From the NCBI GenBank assembly GCA_947172415.1, contig OX359200.1:6450501-6514500 (forward strand): 64,000 nucleotides of DNA, read 5' to 3'. Below are positions 11,494 through 23,418 of this stretch, in pieces. Position numbers and translations under genes: made by a program. This DNA is from Chondrosia reniformis. Taxonomy: Eukaryota > Porifera > Demospongiae > Chondrillida > Chondrillidae. The stretch's first letter is position 1; every line of letters begins with the position of its first letter. A model generated the notes under the pieces. The model searched no databases. It saw only the letters and a program-made list of their open reading frames with translations, and was not told the origin of the DNA.

Positions 11494-14400
11494 ATAAAAG
11501 GAAATAAGCAGGATGAGGTGTCTTACACCATCTTTGGCTTCACTGGTTTTCTTATCTATATATAAGAGAAAATAGGAAAAAAACATTTAATGAAGATTAA
11601 TCATGTGGTTGTCGGACATCTTGCTTGCATCACTTCTGCTACAAGGAAAAAGAAGAAAAAGCAGGACGATGTGTCTAAAAAGGGCATATAGAATCATCTC
11701 ACACTATCTTTGGCTTTACTGCTTTTCTTATCTATAAGAGAAAATAGGAAAAACATTTAATGAAGATTAATAATGCGGTTGTCAGACATCTTGCTTGCAT
11801 CACTTCTGCTACAAGGAAAAAGAAGAAGAAGCAGGACGATGTGTCTAAAAAGAGCATATAGAATCATCTGACACTATCTTTGGCTTTACTGCTTTTCTTA
11901 TCTATCAGAGAAAATAGGAAAAACATTTAATGAAGATTAATAATGTGGTTGTCAGACATCTTGCTTGCATCACTTCTGCTACAAGGAAAAAGAAGAAGAA
12001 GCAGGACGATGTGTCTGAAATGGGCATGTACAATCATCTCACACCATCTTTGGCTTCACTGGTTTGCTTATCTATAAGAGAAAATAGGAAAAACATTTAA
12101 GAAAGATCTTAAATGTGGTTGTCAGACATCTTGCTTGCATCACTTCTGCTACAAGGAGAAAGAAGAAGAAGCAGGACGATGTGTCTAAAAAGGGCATATA
12201 GAATCATCTCACACTATCTTTGGCTTCACTGGTTTTCTTATCTATAAGAGAAAATAGGAAAAACATTTAATGAAGATTAATAATGTGGTTGTCAGACATC
12301 TTGCTTGCATCACTTCTGCTACAAGGAAAAAGAAGAAGAAGCAGGACGATGTGTCTGAAATGGGCAGGTACAATCATCTCACACCATCTTTGGCTTCACT
12401 GGTTTGCTTATCTATAAGAGAAAATAGGAAAAACATTTAAGGAAGATCTTAAATGTGGTTGTCAGACATCTTGCTTGCATCACTTCTGCTACAAGGAGAA
12501 AGAAGAAGAAGCAGGACGATGTGTCTAAAAAGGGCATATAGAATCATCTCACACTATCTTTGGCTTCACTGGTTTTCTTATCTATAAGAGAAAATAGGAA
12601 AAACATTTAATGAAGATTAATAATGTGGTTGTCGGACATCTTGCTTGCATCACTTCTGCTACAAGGAAAAAGAAGAAAAAGCAGGACGATGTGTCTAAAA
12701 AGGGCATATAGAATCATCTCACACCATCTTTGGCTTTACTGCTTTGCTTATCTATAAGAGAAAATAGGAAAAACATTTAATGAAGATTAATAATGTGGTT
12801 GTCAGACATCTTGCTTGCATCACTTCTGCTACAAGGAAAAAGAAGAAGAAGCAGGACGATGTGTCTGAAATGGGCATGTACAATCATCTCACACCATCTT
12901 TGGCTTCACTGGTTTTCTTATCTATAAGAGAAAATAGGAAAAACATTTAAGGAAGATCTTAAATGTGGTTGTCAGACATCTTGCTTGCATCACTTCTGCT
13001 ACAAGGAGAAAGAAGAAGAAGCAGGACGATGTGTCTAAAAAGGGCATATAGAATCATCTCACACTATCTTTGGCTTCACTGGTTTTCTTATCTATAAGAG
13101 AAAATAGGAAAAACATTTAATGAAGATTAATAATGTGGTTGTCGGACATCTTGCTTGCATCACTTCTGCTACAAGGAAAAAGAAGAAGAAGCAGGACGAT
13201 GTGTCTGAAATGGGCATGTACAATCATCTCACACCATCTTTGGCTTCACTGGTTTGCTTATCTATAAGAGAAAATAGGAAAAACATTTAAGGAAGATCTT
13301 AAATGTGGTTGTCAGACATCTTGCTTGCATCACTTCTGCTACAAGGAGAAAGAAGAAGAAGCAGGACGATGTGTCTAAAAAGGGCATATAGAATCATCTC
13401 ACACTATCTTTGGCTTCACTGGTTTTCTTATCTATAAGAGAAAATAGGAAAAACATTTAATGAAGATTAATAATGTGGTTGTCGGACATCTTGCTTGCAT
13501 CACTTCTGCTACAAGGAAAAAGAAGAAGAAGCAGGACGATGTGTCTGAAATGGGCATGTACAATCATCTCACACCATCTTTGGCTTCACTGGTTTGCTTA
13601 TCTATAAGAGAAAATAGGAAAAACATTTAAGGAAGATCTTAAATGTGGTTGTCAGACATCTTGCTTGCATCACTTCTGCTACAAGGAAAAAGAAGAAAAA
13701 GCAGGACGATGTGTCTAAAAAGGGCATATAGAATCATCTCACACCATCTTTGGCTTTACTGCTTTGCTTATCTATAAGAGAAAATAGGAAAAACATTTAA
13801 TGAAGATTAATAATGTGGTTGTCAGACATCTTGCTTGCATCACTTCTGCTACAAGGAAAAAGAAGAAGAAGCAGGACGATGTGTCTGAAATGGGCATGTA
13901 CAATCATCTCACACCATCTTTGGCTTCACTGGTTTTCTTATCTATAAGAGAAAATAGGAAAAACATTTAAGGAAGATCTTAAATGTGGTTGTCAGACATC
14001 TTGCTTGCATCACTTCTGCTACAAGGAAAAAGAAGAAAAAGCAGGACGATGTGTCTAAAAAGGGCATATAGAATCATCTCACACCATCTTTGGCTTTACT
14101 GCTTTGCTTATCTATAAGAGAAAATAGGAAAAACATTTAATGAAGATTAATAATGTGGTTGTCAGACATCTTGCTTGCATCACTTCTGCTACAAGGAAAA
14201 AGAAGAAGAAGCAGGACGATGTGTCTGAAATGGGCATGTACAATCATCTCACACCATCTTTGGCTTCACTGGTTTTCTTATCTATAAGAGAAAATAGGAA
14301 AAACATTTAAGGAAGATCTTAAATGTGGTTGTCAGACATCTTGCTTGCATCACTTCTGCTACAAGGAGAAAGAAGAAGAAGCAGGACGATGTGTCTAGAA

Positions 14401-17400
14401 AGGATATGTACAATCATCTCACTACATCTTTGGCTTCACTGCTTTTCTTATCTATAAGAGAAAATAGGAAAAACATTTAATGAAGATTAATCAACGTGGT
14501 TGTCAGACATCTTGCTTGCATCACTTCTGCTACAAGGAAAAAGAAGAAGAAGCAGGACGATGTGTCTGAAATGGGCATGTACAATCATCTCACACCATCT
14601 TTGGCTTCACTGGTTTGCTTATCTATAAGAGAAAATAGGAAAAACATTTAAGAAAGATCTTAAATGTGGTTGTCAGACATCTTGCTTGCATCACTTCTGC
14701 TACAAGGAGAAAGAAGAAGAAGCAGGACGATGTGTCTGAAATGGGCATGTACAATCATCTCACACTATCTTTGGCTTCACTGGTTTTCTTATCTATCAGA
14801 GAAAATAGGAAAAACATTTAAGGAAGATCTTAAATGTGGTTGTCAGACATCTTGCTTGCATCACTTCTGCTACAAGGAGAAAGAAGAAGAAGCAGGACGA
14901 TGTGTCTAGAAAGGATATGTACAATCATCTCACTACATCTTTGGCTTCACTGCTTTTCTTATCTATAAGAGAAAATAGGAAAAACATTTAATGAAGATTA
15001 ATCAACGTGGTTGTCAGACATCTTGCTTGCATCACTTCTGCTACAAGGAAAAAGAAGAAGAAGCAGGACGATGTGTCTGAAATGGGCATGTACAATCATC
15101 TCACACCATCTTTGGCTTCACTGGTTTGCTTATCTATAAGAGAAAATAGGAAAAACATTTAAGAAAGATCTTAAATGTGGTTGTCAGACATCTTGCTTGC
15201 ATCACTTCTGCTACAAGGAGAAAGAAGAAGAAGCAGGACGATGTGTCTAAAAAGGGCATATAGAATCATCTCACACTATCTTTGGCTTCACTGGTTTTCT
15301 TATCTATAAGAGAAAATAGGAAAAACATTTAATGAAGATTAATAATGTGGTTGTCAGACATCTTGCTTGCATCACTTCTGCTACAAGGAAAAAGAAGAAG
15401 AAGCAGGACGATGTGTCTGAAATGGGCAGGTACAATCATCTCACACCATCTTTGGCTTCACTGGTTTGCTTATCTATAAGAGAAAATAGGAAAAACATTT
15501 AAGGAAGATCTTAAATGTGGTTGTCAGACATCTTGCTTGCATCACTTCTGCTACAAGGAGAAAGAAGAAGAAGCAGGACGATGTGTCTAAAAAGGGCATA
15601 TAGAATCATCTCACACTATCTTTGGCTTCACTGGTTTTCTTATCTATAAGAGAAAATAGGAAAAACATTTAATGAAGATTAATAATGTGGTTGTCGGACA
15701 TCTTGCTTGCATCACTTCTGCTACAAGGAAAAAGAAGAAAAAGCAGGACGATGTGTCTAAAAAGGGCATATAGAATCATCTCACACCATCTTTGGCTTTA
15801 CTGCTTTGCTTATCTATAAGAGAAAATAGGAAAAACATTTAATGAAGATTAATAATGTGGTTGTCAGACATCTTGCTTGCATCACTTCTGCTACAAGGAA
15901 AAAGAAGAAGAAGCAGGACGATGTGTCTGAAATGGGCATGTACAATCATCTCACACCATCTTTGGCTTCACTGGTTTTCTTATCTATAAGAGAAAATAGG
16001 AAAAACATTTAAGGAAGATCTTAAATGTGGTTGTCAGACATCTTGCTTGCATCACTTCTGCTACAAGGAGAAAGAAGAAGAAGCAGGACGATGTGTCTAA
16101 AAAGGGCATATAGAATCATCTCACACTATCTTTGGCTTCACTGGTTTTCTTATCTATAAGAGAAAATAGGAAAAACATTTAATGAAGATTAATAATGTGG
16201 TTGTCGGACATCTTGCTTGCATCACTTCTGCTACAAGGAAAAAGAAGAAGAAGCAGGACGATGTGTCTGAAATGGGCATGTACAATCATCTCACACCATC
16301 TTTGGCTTCACTGGTTTGCTTATCTATAAGAGAAAATAGGAAAAACATTTAAGGAAGATCTTAAATGTGGTTGTCAGACATCTTGCTTGCATCACTTCTG
16401 CTACAAGGAGAAAGAAGAAGAAGCAGGACGATGTGTCTAAAAAGGGCATATAGAATCATCTCACACTATCTTTGGCTTCACTGGTTTTCTTATCTATAAG
16501 AGAAAATAGGAAAAACATTTAATGAAGATTAATAATGTGGTTGTCGGACATCTTGCTTGCATCACTTCTGCTACAAGGAAAAAGAAGAAGAAGCAGGACG
16601 ATGTGTCTGAAATGGGCATGTACAATCATCTCACACCATCTTTGGCTTCACTGGTTTGCTTATCTATAAGAGAAAATAGGAAAAACATTTAAGGAAGATC
16701 TTAAATGTGGTTGTCAGACATCTTGCTTGCATCACTTCTGCTACAAGGAAAAAGAAGAAGAAGCAGGACGATGTGTCTGAAATGGGCATGTACAATCATC
16801 TCACACCATCTTTGGCTTCACTGGTTTGCTTATCTATCAGAGAAAATAGGAAAAACATTTAAGGAAGATCTTAAATGTGGTTGTCAGACATCTTGCTTGC
16901 ATCACTTCTGCTACAAGGAAAAAGAAGAAGAAGCAGGACGATGTGTCTAAAAAGGGCATATAGAATCATCTCACACTATCTTTGGCTTCACTGGTTTTCT
17001 TATCTATAAGAGAAAATAGGAAAAACATTTAATGAAGATTAATAATGTGGTTGTCGGACATCTTGCTTGCATCACTTCTGCTACAAGGAAAAAGAAGAAG
17101 AAGCAGGACGATGTGTCTGAAATGGGCATGTACAATCATCTCACACCATCTTTGGCTTCACTGGTTTGCTTATCTATAAGAGAAAATAGGAAAAACATTT
17201 AAGGAAGATCTTAAATGTGGTTGTCAGACATCTTGCTTGCATCACTTCTGCTACAAGGAAAAAGAAGAAGAAGCAGGACGATGTGTCTGAAATGGGCATG
17301 TACAATCATCTCACACCATCTTTGGCTTCACTGGTTTGCTTATCTATAAGAGAAAATAGGAAAAACATTTAAGGAAGATCTTAAATGTGGTTGTCAGACA

Positions 17401-18020
17401 TCTTGCTTGCATCACTTCTGCTACAAGGAAAAAGAAGAAGAAGCAGGACGATGTGTCTAAAAAGAGCATATAGAATCATCTCACTCCATCTTTGGCTTCA
17501 CTGGTTTTCTTATCTATAAGAGAAAATAGGAAAAACATTTAATGAAGATTAATAATGTGGTTGTCGGACATCTTGCTTGCATCACTTCTGCTACAAGGAA
17601 AAAGAAGAAGAAGCAGGACGATGTGTCTGAAATGGGCATGTACAATCATCTCACACCATCTTTGGCTTCACTGGTTTGCTTATCTATAAGAGAAAATAGG
17701 AAAAACATTTAAGGAAGATCTTAAATGTGGTTGTCAGACATCTTGCTTGCATCACTTCTGCTACAAGGAAAAAGAAGAAGAAGCAGGACGATGTGTCTGA
17801 AATGGGCATGTACAATCATCTCACACCATCTTTGGCTTCACTGGTTTGCTTATCTATAAGAGAAAATAGGAAAAACATTTAAGGAAGATCTTAAATGTGG
17901 TTGTCAGACATCTTGCTTGCATCACTTCTGCTACAAGGAAAAAGAAGAAGAAGCAGGACGATGTGTCTAAAAAGAGCATATAGAATCATCTCACTCCATC
18001 TTTGGCTTTACTGCTTTTTT
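11494..18020. repeat. satellite-like tandem array, 170-bp unit, ~38 copies, with higher-order structure
   Basis: A unit of 170 bp (occasionally 171) recurs from about 11494 to 18020. Two main monomer types exist. T-type has tgaagattaataatgtggtt, often followed by gaaatgggcatgtacaatc. G-type has ggaagatcttaaatgtggtt, mostly with aaaaagggcatatagaatc. They mostly alternate, giving a 340-bp higher-order unit with occasional TT or GG neighbours. A ~1.5 kb stretch near 12.1-13.6 kb recurs 3062 bp later (15.16-16.69 kb), shown by shared rare variants such as gggcaggtac at 12362 and 15424. A 511-bp trimer (atcaacg variant) is also duplicated (~14.4 and ~14.9 kb). Open frames inside are read-through of the repeat, not genes. 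Confidence 0.97.
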
Positions 18021-18627
18021 TAACTTTTCTGCTACAAGGAAATTAAAGAGAAGAAACAGAATATGTCTAGAAGGGCCATGTACATTCATCTGACATCATT
18101 TATTATATTCCCATCTGCAATAAGTAAGAAAACAAAGATGCATAATACATATATATATATTTATGAAAGAGAGCCTTACTGCAGATCCAGTTATAATGGA
18201 AAATCAGAACACATCTCAGATCATCATATAGGAAATCCAATCACTGTAATCTGTATTTCTAAATATAAGTTTAAGAAAACAATTTTGAATAGCTTAAAAT
18301 AATTATATTTGACCTGTTTACGACATCTATGAATATGAAGGTTCATGAACTTTTGTAGTTTACATGTAAAACTGTCAACAACTTGAGAGCCAATTATGAA
18401 TCTATAATTACCAACCAAATACAGCCTACAATTTCTATGTAGCCATGCACTAATGTTCACAATGAAAAATTTAAAAAACTTAAGTCTCAAATCTAAGTAT
18501 CAAAGCAGATAACAGGCAGGACACTTACGATAAAGTGCATACCAATGGTTAGCATTTGATTGCGATTGTTAGTCTAAAGGCAACATACCTACCGGTTGCC
18601 GAATAATAAAGTTGCAGAACGAAGCAT
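18021..18627. other. unassigned sequence right of the array
   Basis: AT-rich, no recognisable gene. The small open frames (e.g. 18063-18302) have no family features. Confidence 0.5.
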
Positions 18628-18754
18628 TTATTGAAAGTTGTTCTTTGCTTCACGCAGGCTGTATTCATCGGATGCCTCATCATTATTCCGGCGATTCTCT
18701 AGCAAGAACAAGACACGCTTTGCAGTCACGGAACTAGCAGCATCTTCCCACCAC
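18628..18754 (-). CDS. possible last exon of an unidentified minus-strand gene
   Basis: On the minus strand a CTACAG acceptor precedes an open segment. It starts WWEDAASSVTAKRVLFLLEN, ends REAKNNFQ and has a TAA at 18628-18630. Codon use and charge pattern look protein-like. I could not identify the family, nor a matching upstream exon between 18755 and 19211, where gene C's promoter begins. It could be the 3' end of a small gene overlapping the gene C promoter, a relic, or a chance open frame. Confidence 0.3.
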
Positions 18755-19114
18755 CTGTAGAAAGGAATATTTGTAAAAGCTAAATGGATAAACTGAACAA
18801 CTCAGCCGCGAGCGTCGCTTTTTGAGGCGCTATATCAAGCCACGTCGCGGAATAGCGACAACGGAAGTCTGATAACGTCAGTTCCTTCTATGTATCGGAA
18901 ATGTAAATATAAGGGATACGCTTAATTTTGCAAATGGCGGCTTAATTTCCTTTTTCTATCATTTCTCTTATAATTTTAAGGATAATTAAAGATCAGAATC
19001 GTTAATATTTATGAATATGTATAACTCTAACAAATTTTCCAGGTAATTGGAGAGTGAGGTCGATAACTTTATGAGTTTTAATAACTTGTTCCTTTTTCGA
19101 CCTGCTAATTAAAA

Positions 19115-19228
19115 ATGGGCACCTATATCGTCCGCGACAGTAGCGAAAGCAAACGAGGAAATATCTTTACAGGTATAACGAAATCTTGGTATATTGGTCA
19201 TCCACTCTTCGATGGCCGAATGTTTTGA
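19115..19228 (+). promoter_or_regulatory. upstream ORF overlapping the gene C start codon
   Basis: An ATG at 19115 opens a 37-codon frame that runs across the gene C start (19212) in another frame and stops at 19226-19228. If it is in the mRNA it would reduce initiation at the gene C ATG. The region lacks the TATA box seen before B, D, F and G. The transcript start is unknown. Confidence 0.4.
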
Positions 19229-22200
19229 AACCCCAATTAATGTTCCCTCCGGTATGGACAACGTGATCGCCAAAATAGAGGAGACAGTGCGAGTAAGTAT
19301 CCGCTCAGAGAAATAAGGATACCATTGTTAAAGCGGCTATATGTCATGGAATGAAACGATTTTAGTGACTGGCGTTAAACAGAACTACACAGTGACTCTC
19401 TTAGATTTTCTCTTGTTATATGTAGAAATGGGAACATTTGAAGCCCTTACAACCTCAAGAAGACTTTAGGATTATAACGACCGGAGTGCTAGAGCACGGA
19501 GCGGAGGCGCTGCACGAGTCAGATATAGATGTGGTCTTGTTGGCTGGAAGTGAGACCTGGCACTAATATGGACCCCTTATAGAATATTGTACAGTTTACC
19601 AGCGAGGGGCCTCGAGTTAGAGGTACTGGGTTGATGTGGTACAGGGGCGGATTTAGGAGGGCTTTGGGTACTAAAACAATCCCTCTGAGTTTGACTTAGT
19701 GATAGCCATATTCTTACATTATGCCTAATTCTATTGCTCCCTTATAACTCCTTCTTCCAGACCCACCCCATAGGTGGTGGGTGGTGTAGAGTAATCCATT
19801 GGAGGCGTGTCTCTGAGACATGCTACTACAGGGGCGGGGCTCAGTTTGAGGTCTTAAGGGATGTCATTGTACGTACAGATATCTTGTCACTGTTAGTGTC
19901 CTTTGCTTGGAGTGAGTAAGAGGAGCTCGGAGTGAGTAAGAGGAGCTCGGAGTGAGTAAGAGGAGTTCGGAGTGAGTAAGAGGAGCACGGAGTGAGTAAG
20001 AGGAGCTCGGAGTGAGTAAGAGGAGCTCGGAGTGAGTAAGAGGAGCTCGGAGTGAGTAAGAGGAGCTCGGAGTGAGTAAGAGGAGCTCGGAGTGAGTAAG
20101 AGGAGCTCGGAGTGAGTAAGAGGAGCTCGGAGTGAGTAAGAGGAGCTCGGAGTGAGTAAGAGGAGCTCGGAGTGAGTAAGAGGAGCTCGGAGTGAGTAAG
20201 AGGAGCTCGGAGTGAGTAAGAGGAGCTCGGAGTGAGTAAGAGGAGCTCGGAGTGAGTAAGAGGAGCTCGGAGTGAGTAAGAGGAGCTCGGAGTGAATAAG
20301 AGGAGCTCGGAGTGAGTAAGAGGAGCTCGGAGTGAGTAAGAGGAGCTCGGAGTGAGTAAGAGGAGCTCGGAGTGAGTAAGAGGAGCTTGGAGTGAGTAAG
20401 AGGAGCTCGGAGTGAGTATACGATGTACATTTGGTGTTGCTGGTGGATGGATAGAGTTAGGTAATGCAATGTATAAAGTGTGAGTTAAGGTCTATGGCTA
20501 AAAATGTTCCTGTGAGCTTCATGATTGACATATTGTGTGGCCCATAACAGTAATTCAGTGATATATACAGTCAGTAGCTGCTCAAACTGATTAGATAGGC
20601 ATAAGATACATACATACGTAGGTGTGTGGTGAAATAGGTTGTTTGTTCAGTGTATGAGATGTATAGTGCTGTACATAATGGATTGTCTTTAACTTTGTTT
20701 ACATTTTCAATCCCTTTCAACTCCACTTTGTTTCATTTCCTTCGTTCTGACTTTGCAAGAATTTAAAACTTTTAAAGAGCCTCCTTTTTATGTTGACAAA
20801 CAGGATAAGCACAATTGTATGTATATTAATAAGGAAAATAGTGGAATTTAAGGTATAAAACCAATATGTAAAGCTTTGAATGTCAAAATTACAGTCAGAT
20901 GATGTATTTCTTAGTACTTGTGTATAAATACTATTTATATGGTTTTTATGTTTACAGACATAACAACTGACATGCTGTTAGATAAAAAGGAATCGACCAA
21001 ATTAGCAGAGAACCTGGCAGAGCATATTAAATCTTCTCTTGACCAGGAAAAGGAAGAAGGATCATTGACAAATCTTGTGTTTAAAGAAAGACAGCACTCA
21101 AATGTGTGCCCCGGAGTGACATTTGTGATGTCAAATCCAAGTAGTGGCCGCTCAACTGGTTTTAGTGTACTTCTCTGTCCTTTCTGGAAGATCCAAAAGA
21201 ATTTCTTTGATTTTCTATCAGATTTAAAGAGGAAAGGTGACGGAGAGTGGGAATATTATCAAAGCTTGTGAGTGTTACATACAGTTAAAGAGTATGTGTG
21301 GCCTATAGGTGTAGATAACTCTAGTAACTCTAGATGACTCCTTTATCCTCCACTAAAGCTCTCACTAGGTTTAGTTCCCTATGAGCCCTTTACTATAGAA
21401 TGTAGTACGTACGTAAGAGTTTAAATTAGATTACTCATGTAGTAAAGTGAAGCTAAAAATGGCAACCATATTCCAATGTACAGTGAAACCAGTCTAATTT
21501 GGTCAGCTTGGGGACAGCTAAACTTGGCCTTATTAGAGAGGTGGCTGTATTATAGAAAGCTATCTTTGGAAAGGGTCATCCTTCGGCTTTGGGAGTGTCT
21601 AGAGATGCAGTTTTTTGGTTCTTCTTTCTGCCAAAAGTTTTGACCCTGGGGGTCTTCTTCAGTGACTGGCAGAAAGAAGAACCAAAAAAACTACGTCTCT
21701 AGACACTCCCAAAGTCGAAGGATGACCCTTTCCAAAGATAAGTTTAACGCAGTTAGAAGAAATCCTTATATATGTATAGGCCATTATATACGTATATATA
21801 TAATTTTTTTGGACTTTAAGAAACCACTGTTGAGACATTATTACACTATTGCCCATTATTTGAAGGTGATTATCAATTATTATGTATCATTTGATTAATT
21901 TTATTGTTCAGGTTTTCTCCATCGGCTGCCTTATCTCAAGTCCAGTACATTCTGGATCAGCCAGACCAGGTACAAAATGGTGGATTGGTGGCTACAATAT
22001 ACAGTGTACTATCTCTTTGTGTATCAAGTGATGTTAAAACACAACGGTTTGCTTTAGCCCTTGAACCTAAACCTTTACATAAAGCCAAAACAGTTTTAGT
22101 ATTTCAAATGTTAATTACAGCTAACAGTAATTTAATTATTTAAATCAAATCCACTTAGTGTCATTAAGCCAGGTTATGCATGGGATTATTTATTGAAAGT

Positions 22201-23418
22201 ATTACACTGTTCAGGTCCTGTTTTAAGGTTTTGTCCCTATGTACATATACTGTATGTATAGGTTGGTAGTAGCTACATTATTCCATATACACATGCTGTA
22301 CGTATGTACTTCCCTAACATTGGAGGGAGTTGCTACATACACATTCCTAAAGTCATGCTAATATTGTCCTTGCACTCCATTTTATGGTTTCCATAGCAAC
22401 ATATGAATATGGGAGAAGCATCCAGTGATGTACATATGTTGTGTTACTTTGGTGTGTAGGTGAAGAGGCTTATTAAAGGAATAATTAAATGGAGGAATGA
22501 TCAATGGCCTGCAAGGTCTGGCTGCTCTGATCGTCCAACTACCTACCTCCTCTCTGTCCTGGTAGTGTCTGCCTGCGAAGTGTTTGCTGTTGAGCAGGAT
22601 CTCTCAGACACAGAAGATTTGGACGGAGATCTGGTGGTGTACCACGAACTGGCAGAGAGGTGAGTTAATGTGATCTACATCAGAATCACAGTACTGTAGT
22701 GTAGTATAGTAATTATATCATATATACAAGTAATATACGTAGTTGTGGAATAGTTACTACATATATTATATGAGTATCATAGAATAGTTACTATATTATA
22801 TGAGTATAGTTGATGTTTAACTATATAGCAATGACTGCATTGTATATTTGTATGATCTCATCACAGAGTTACGGATATCATCAGAGAAGGAGTTATTAAT
22901 CATAAGGCATTCAAGTAAGTTCGTTATTAAGTATGGGACCTTCTCAATTAAGAAATGCAGCCTTCCTTTTTATATGAATAATCTAATATACCATTTTTCA
23001 ACATGCCACATCTACTTAAGAGTAAAAGGCCCATAGGGAACCTATAGTGAGAGGTTTGCATGAATTATACATTAATAATATACATGTGCAAAGTCCCATC
23101 AAATAATTACAGAAATCCAAGAAATATATTATGTTATTCCTCCCAGATTAATTTAAGGTTACCTCACATTCAATTGAATTGGATTTTCCACTTTTGTGTG
23201 TTAGGATTGATTTGGAAGAACATCTAGGTGACTATCCAACTGCTGATATCAACGGTCCCTACATACTTGATCCTGCCAATCCTTTCAACAACCTGTACGT
23301 GTCAGGTGTTGTCAGATGTGACCCCGAGCATCACTTTGGTGACTATGGAAACGGGAATGGCAACTGGCAATCATTTGTAGATAAAATCCACACTTTGGAT
23401 CTTACCAAATCAGAATGA
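19212..23418 (+). CDS. OAS-like protein with lost catalytic residues, gene C (probable pseudoenzyme)
   Basis: Predicted 344 aa. Exons: 19212-19292, 19426-19549, 20958-21267, 21912-21969, 22460-22659, 22867-22914, 23205-23418. Phases and the 58/200/48-nt exons match active paralogues, and the OAS C-terminus is conserved (PYILDPANPFNNLYVSG). The nucleotidyltransferase core has decayed. Where the others have GGSLG, this has TGVLE (residues 46-50), so the nucleotide-binding Ser is replaced by Val. D60 and D62 (SDIDVVLL) remain. The third acidic residue is replaced by Ser (GFSVLLCPFW against VEIDLLIGPYW). There are no internal stops or frameshifts, which argues for a maintained non-catalytic protein rather than a dead gene. 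Intron 2 carries a 20-bp minisatellite. Its last exon and 3' flank are duplicated at 35.5-36.5 kb. Confidence 0.85.
19914..20420. repeat. 20-bp minisatellite, ~25 copies, in intron 2 of gene C
   Basis: The unit agtaagaggagctcggagtg repeats without gaps about 25 times with very few substitutions (e.g. gttcgg, gcacgg, gaataag, gcttgg). Because 20 is not a multiple of 3 it gives a 20-residue periodic open frame on the minus strand, which is not taken as a gene. Each unit contains ggagtgagt, close to a 5' splice-site consensus. Confidence 0.97.
20421..20957. other. rest of gene C intron 2
   Basis: AT-rich intronic sequence between the minisatellite and exon 3. I see nothing else recognisable. 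Confidence 0.6.
21555..21745. mobile_element. foldback MITE-like element in gene C intron 3
   Basis: Arms of roughly 75 bp (ctatctttggaaagggtcat ... and its reverse complement ending ccctttccaaagata) flank a short centre with ttttgaccctgggggtcttc. Related termini and centres occur at 37715-37890 and 52725-52870. Non-autonomous; no transposase frame. Confidence 0.8.

Noticed and set aside
14664-16950. 81-codon frames inside the 170-bp array
   Set aside because: They exist only where two G-type monomers adjoin and read through repeat sequence; no conservation beyond the repeat itself.
11494-18020. Regular repeats suggesting a CRISPR array
   Set aside because: The whole 170-bp unit repeats, with no unique spacers, and the DNA is eukaryotic.
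19864-20469. 201-codon minus-strand open frame with 20-residue periodicity
   Set aside because: It is the translation of the 20-bp minisatellite, which stays open because 60 bp is three units. No start context, splice sites or family match.
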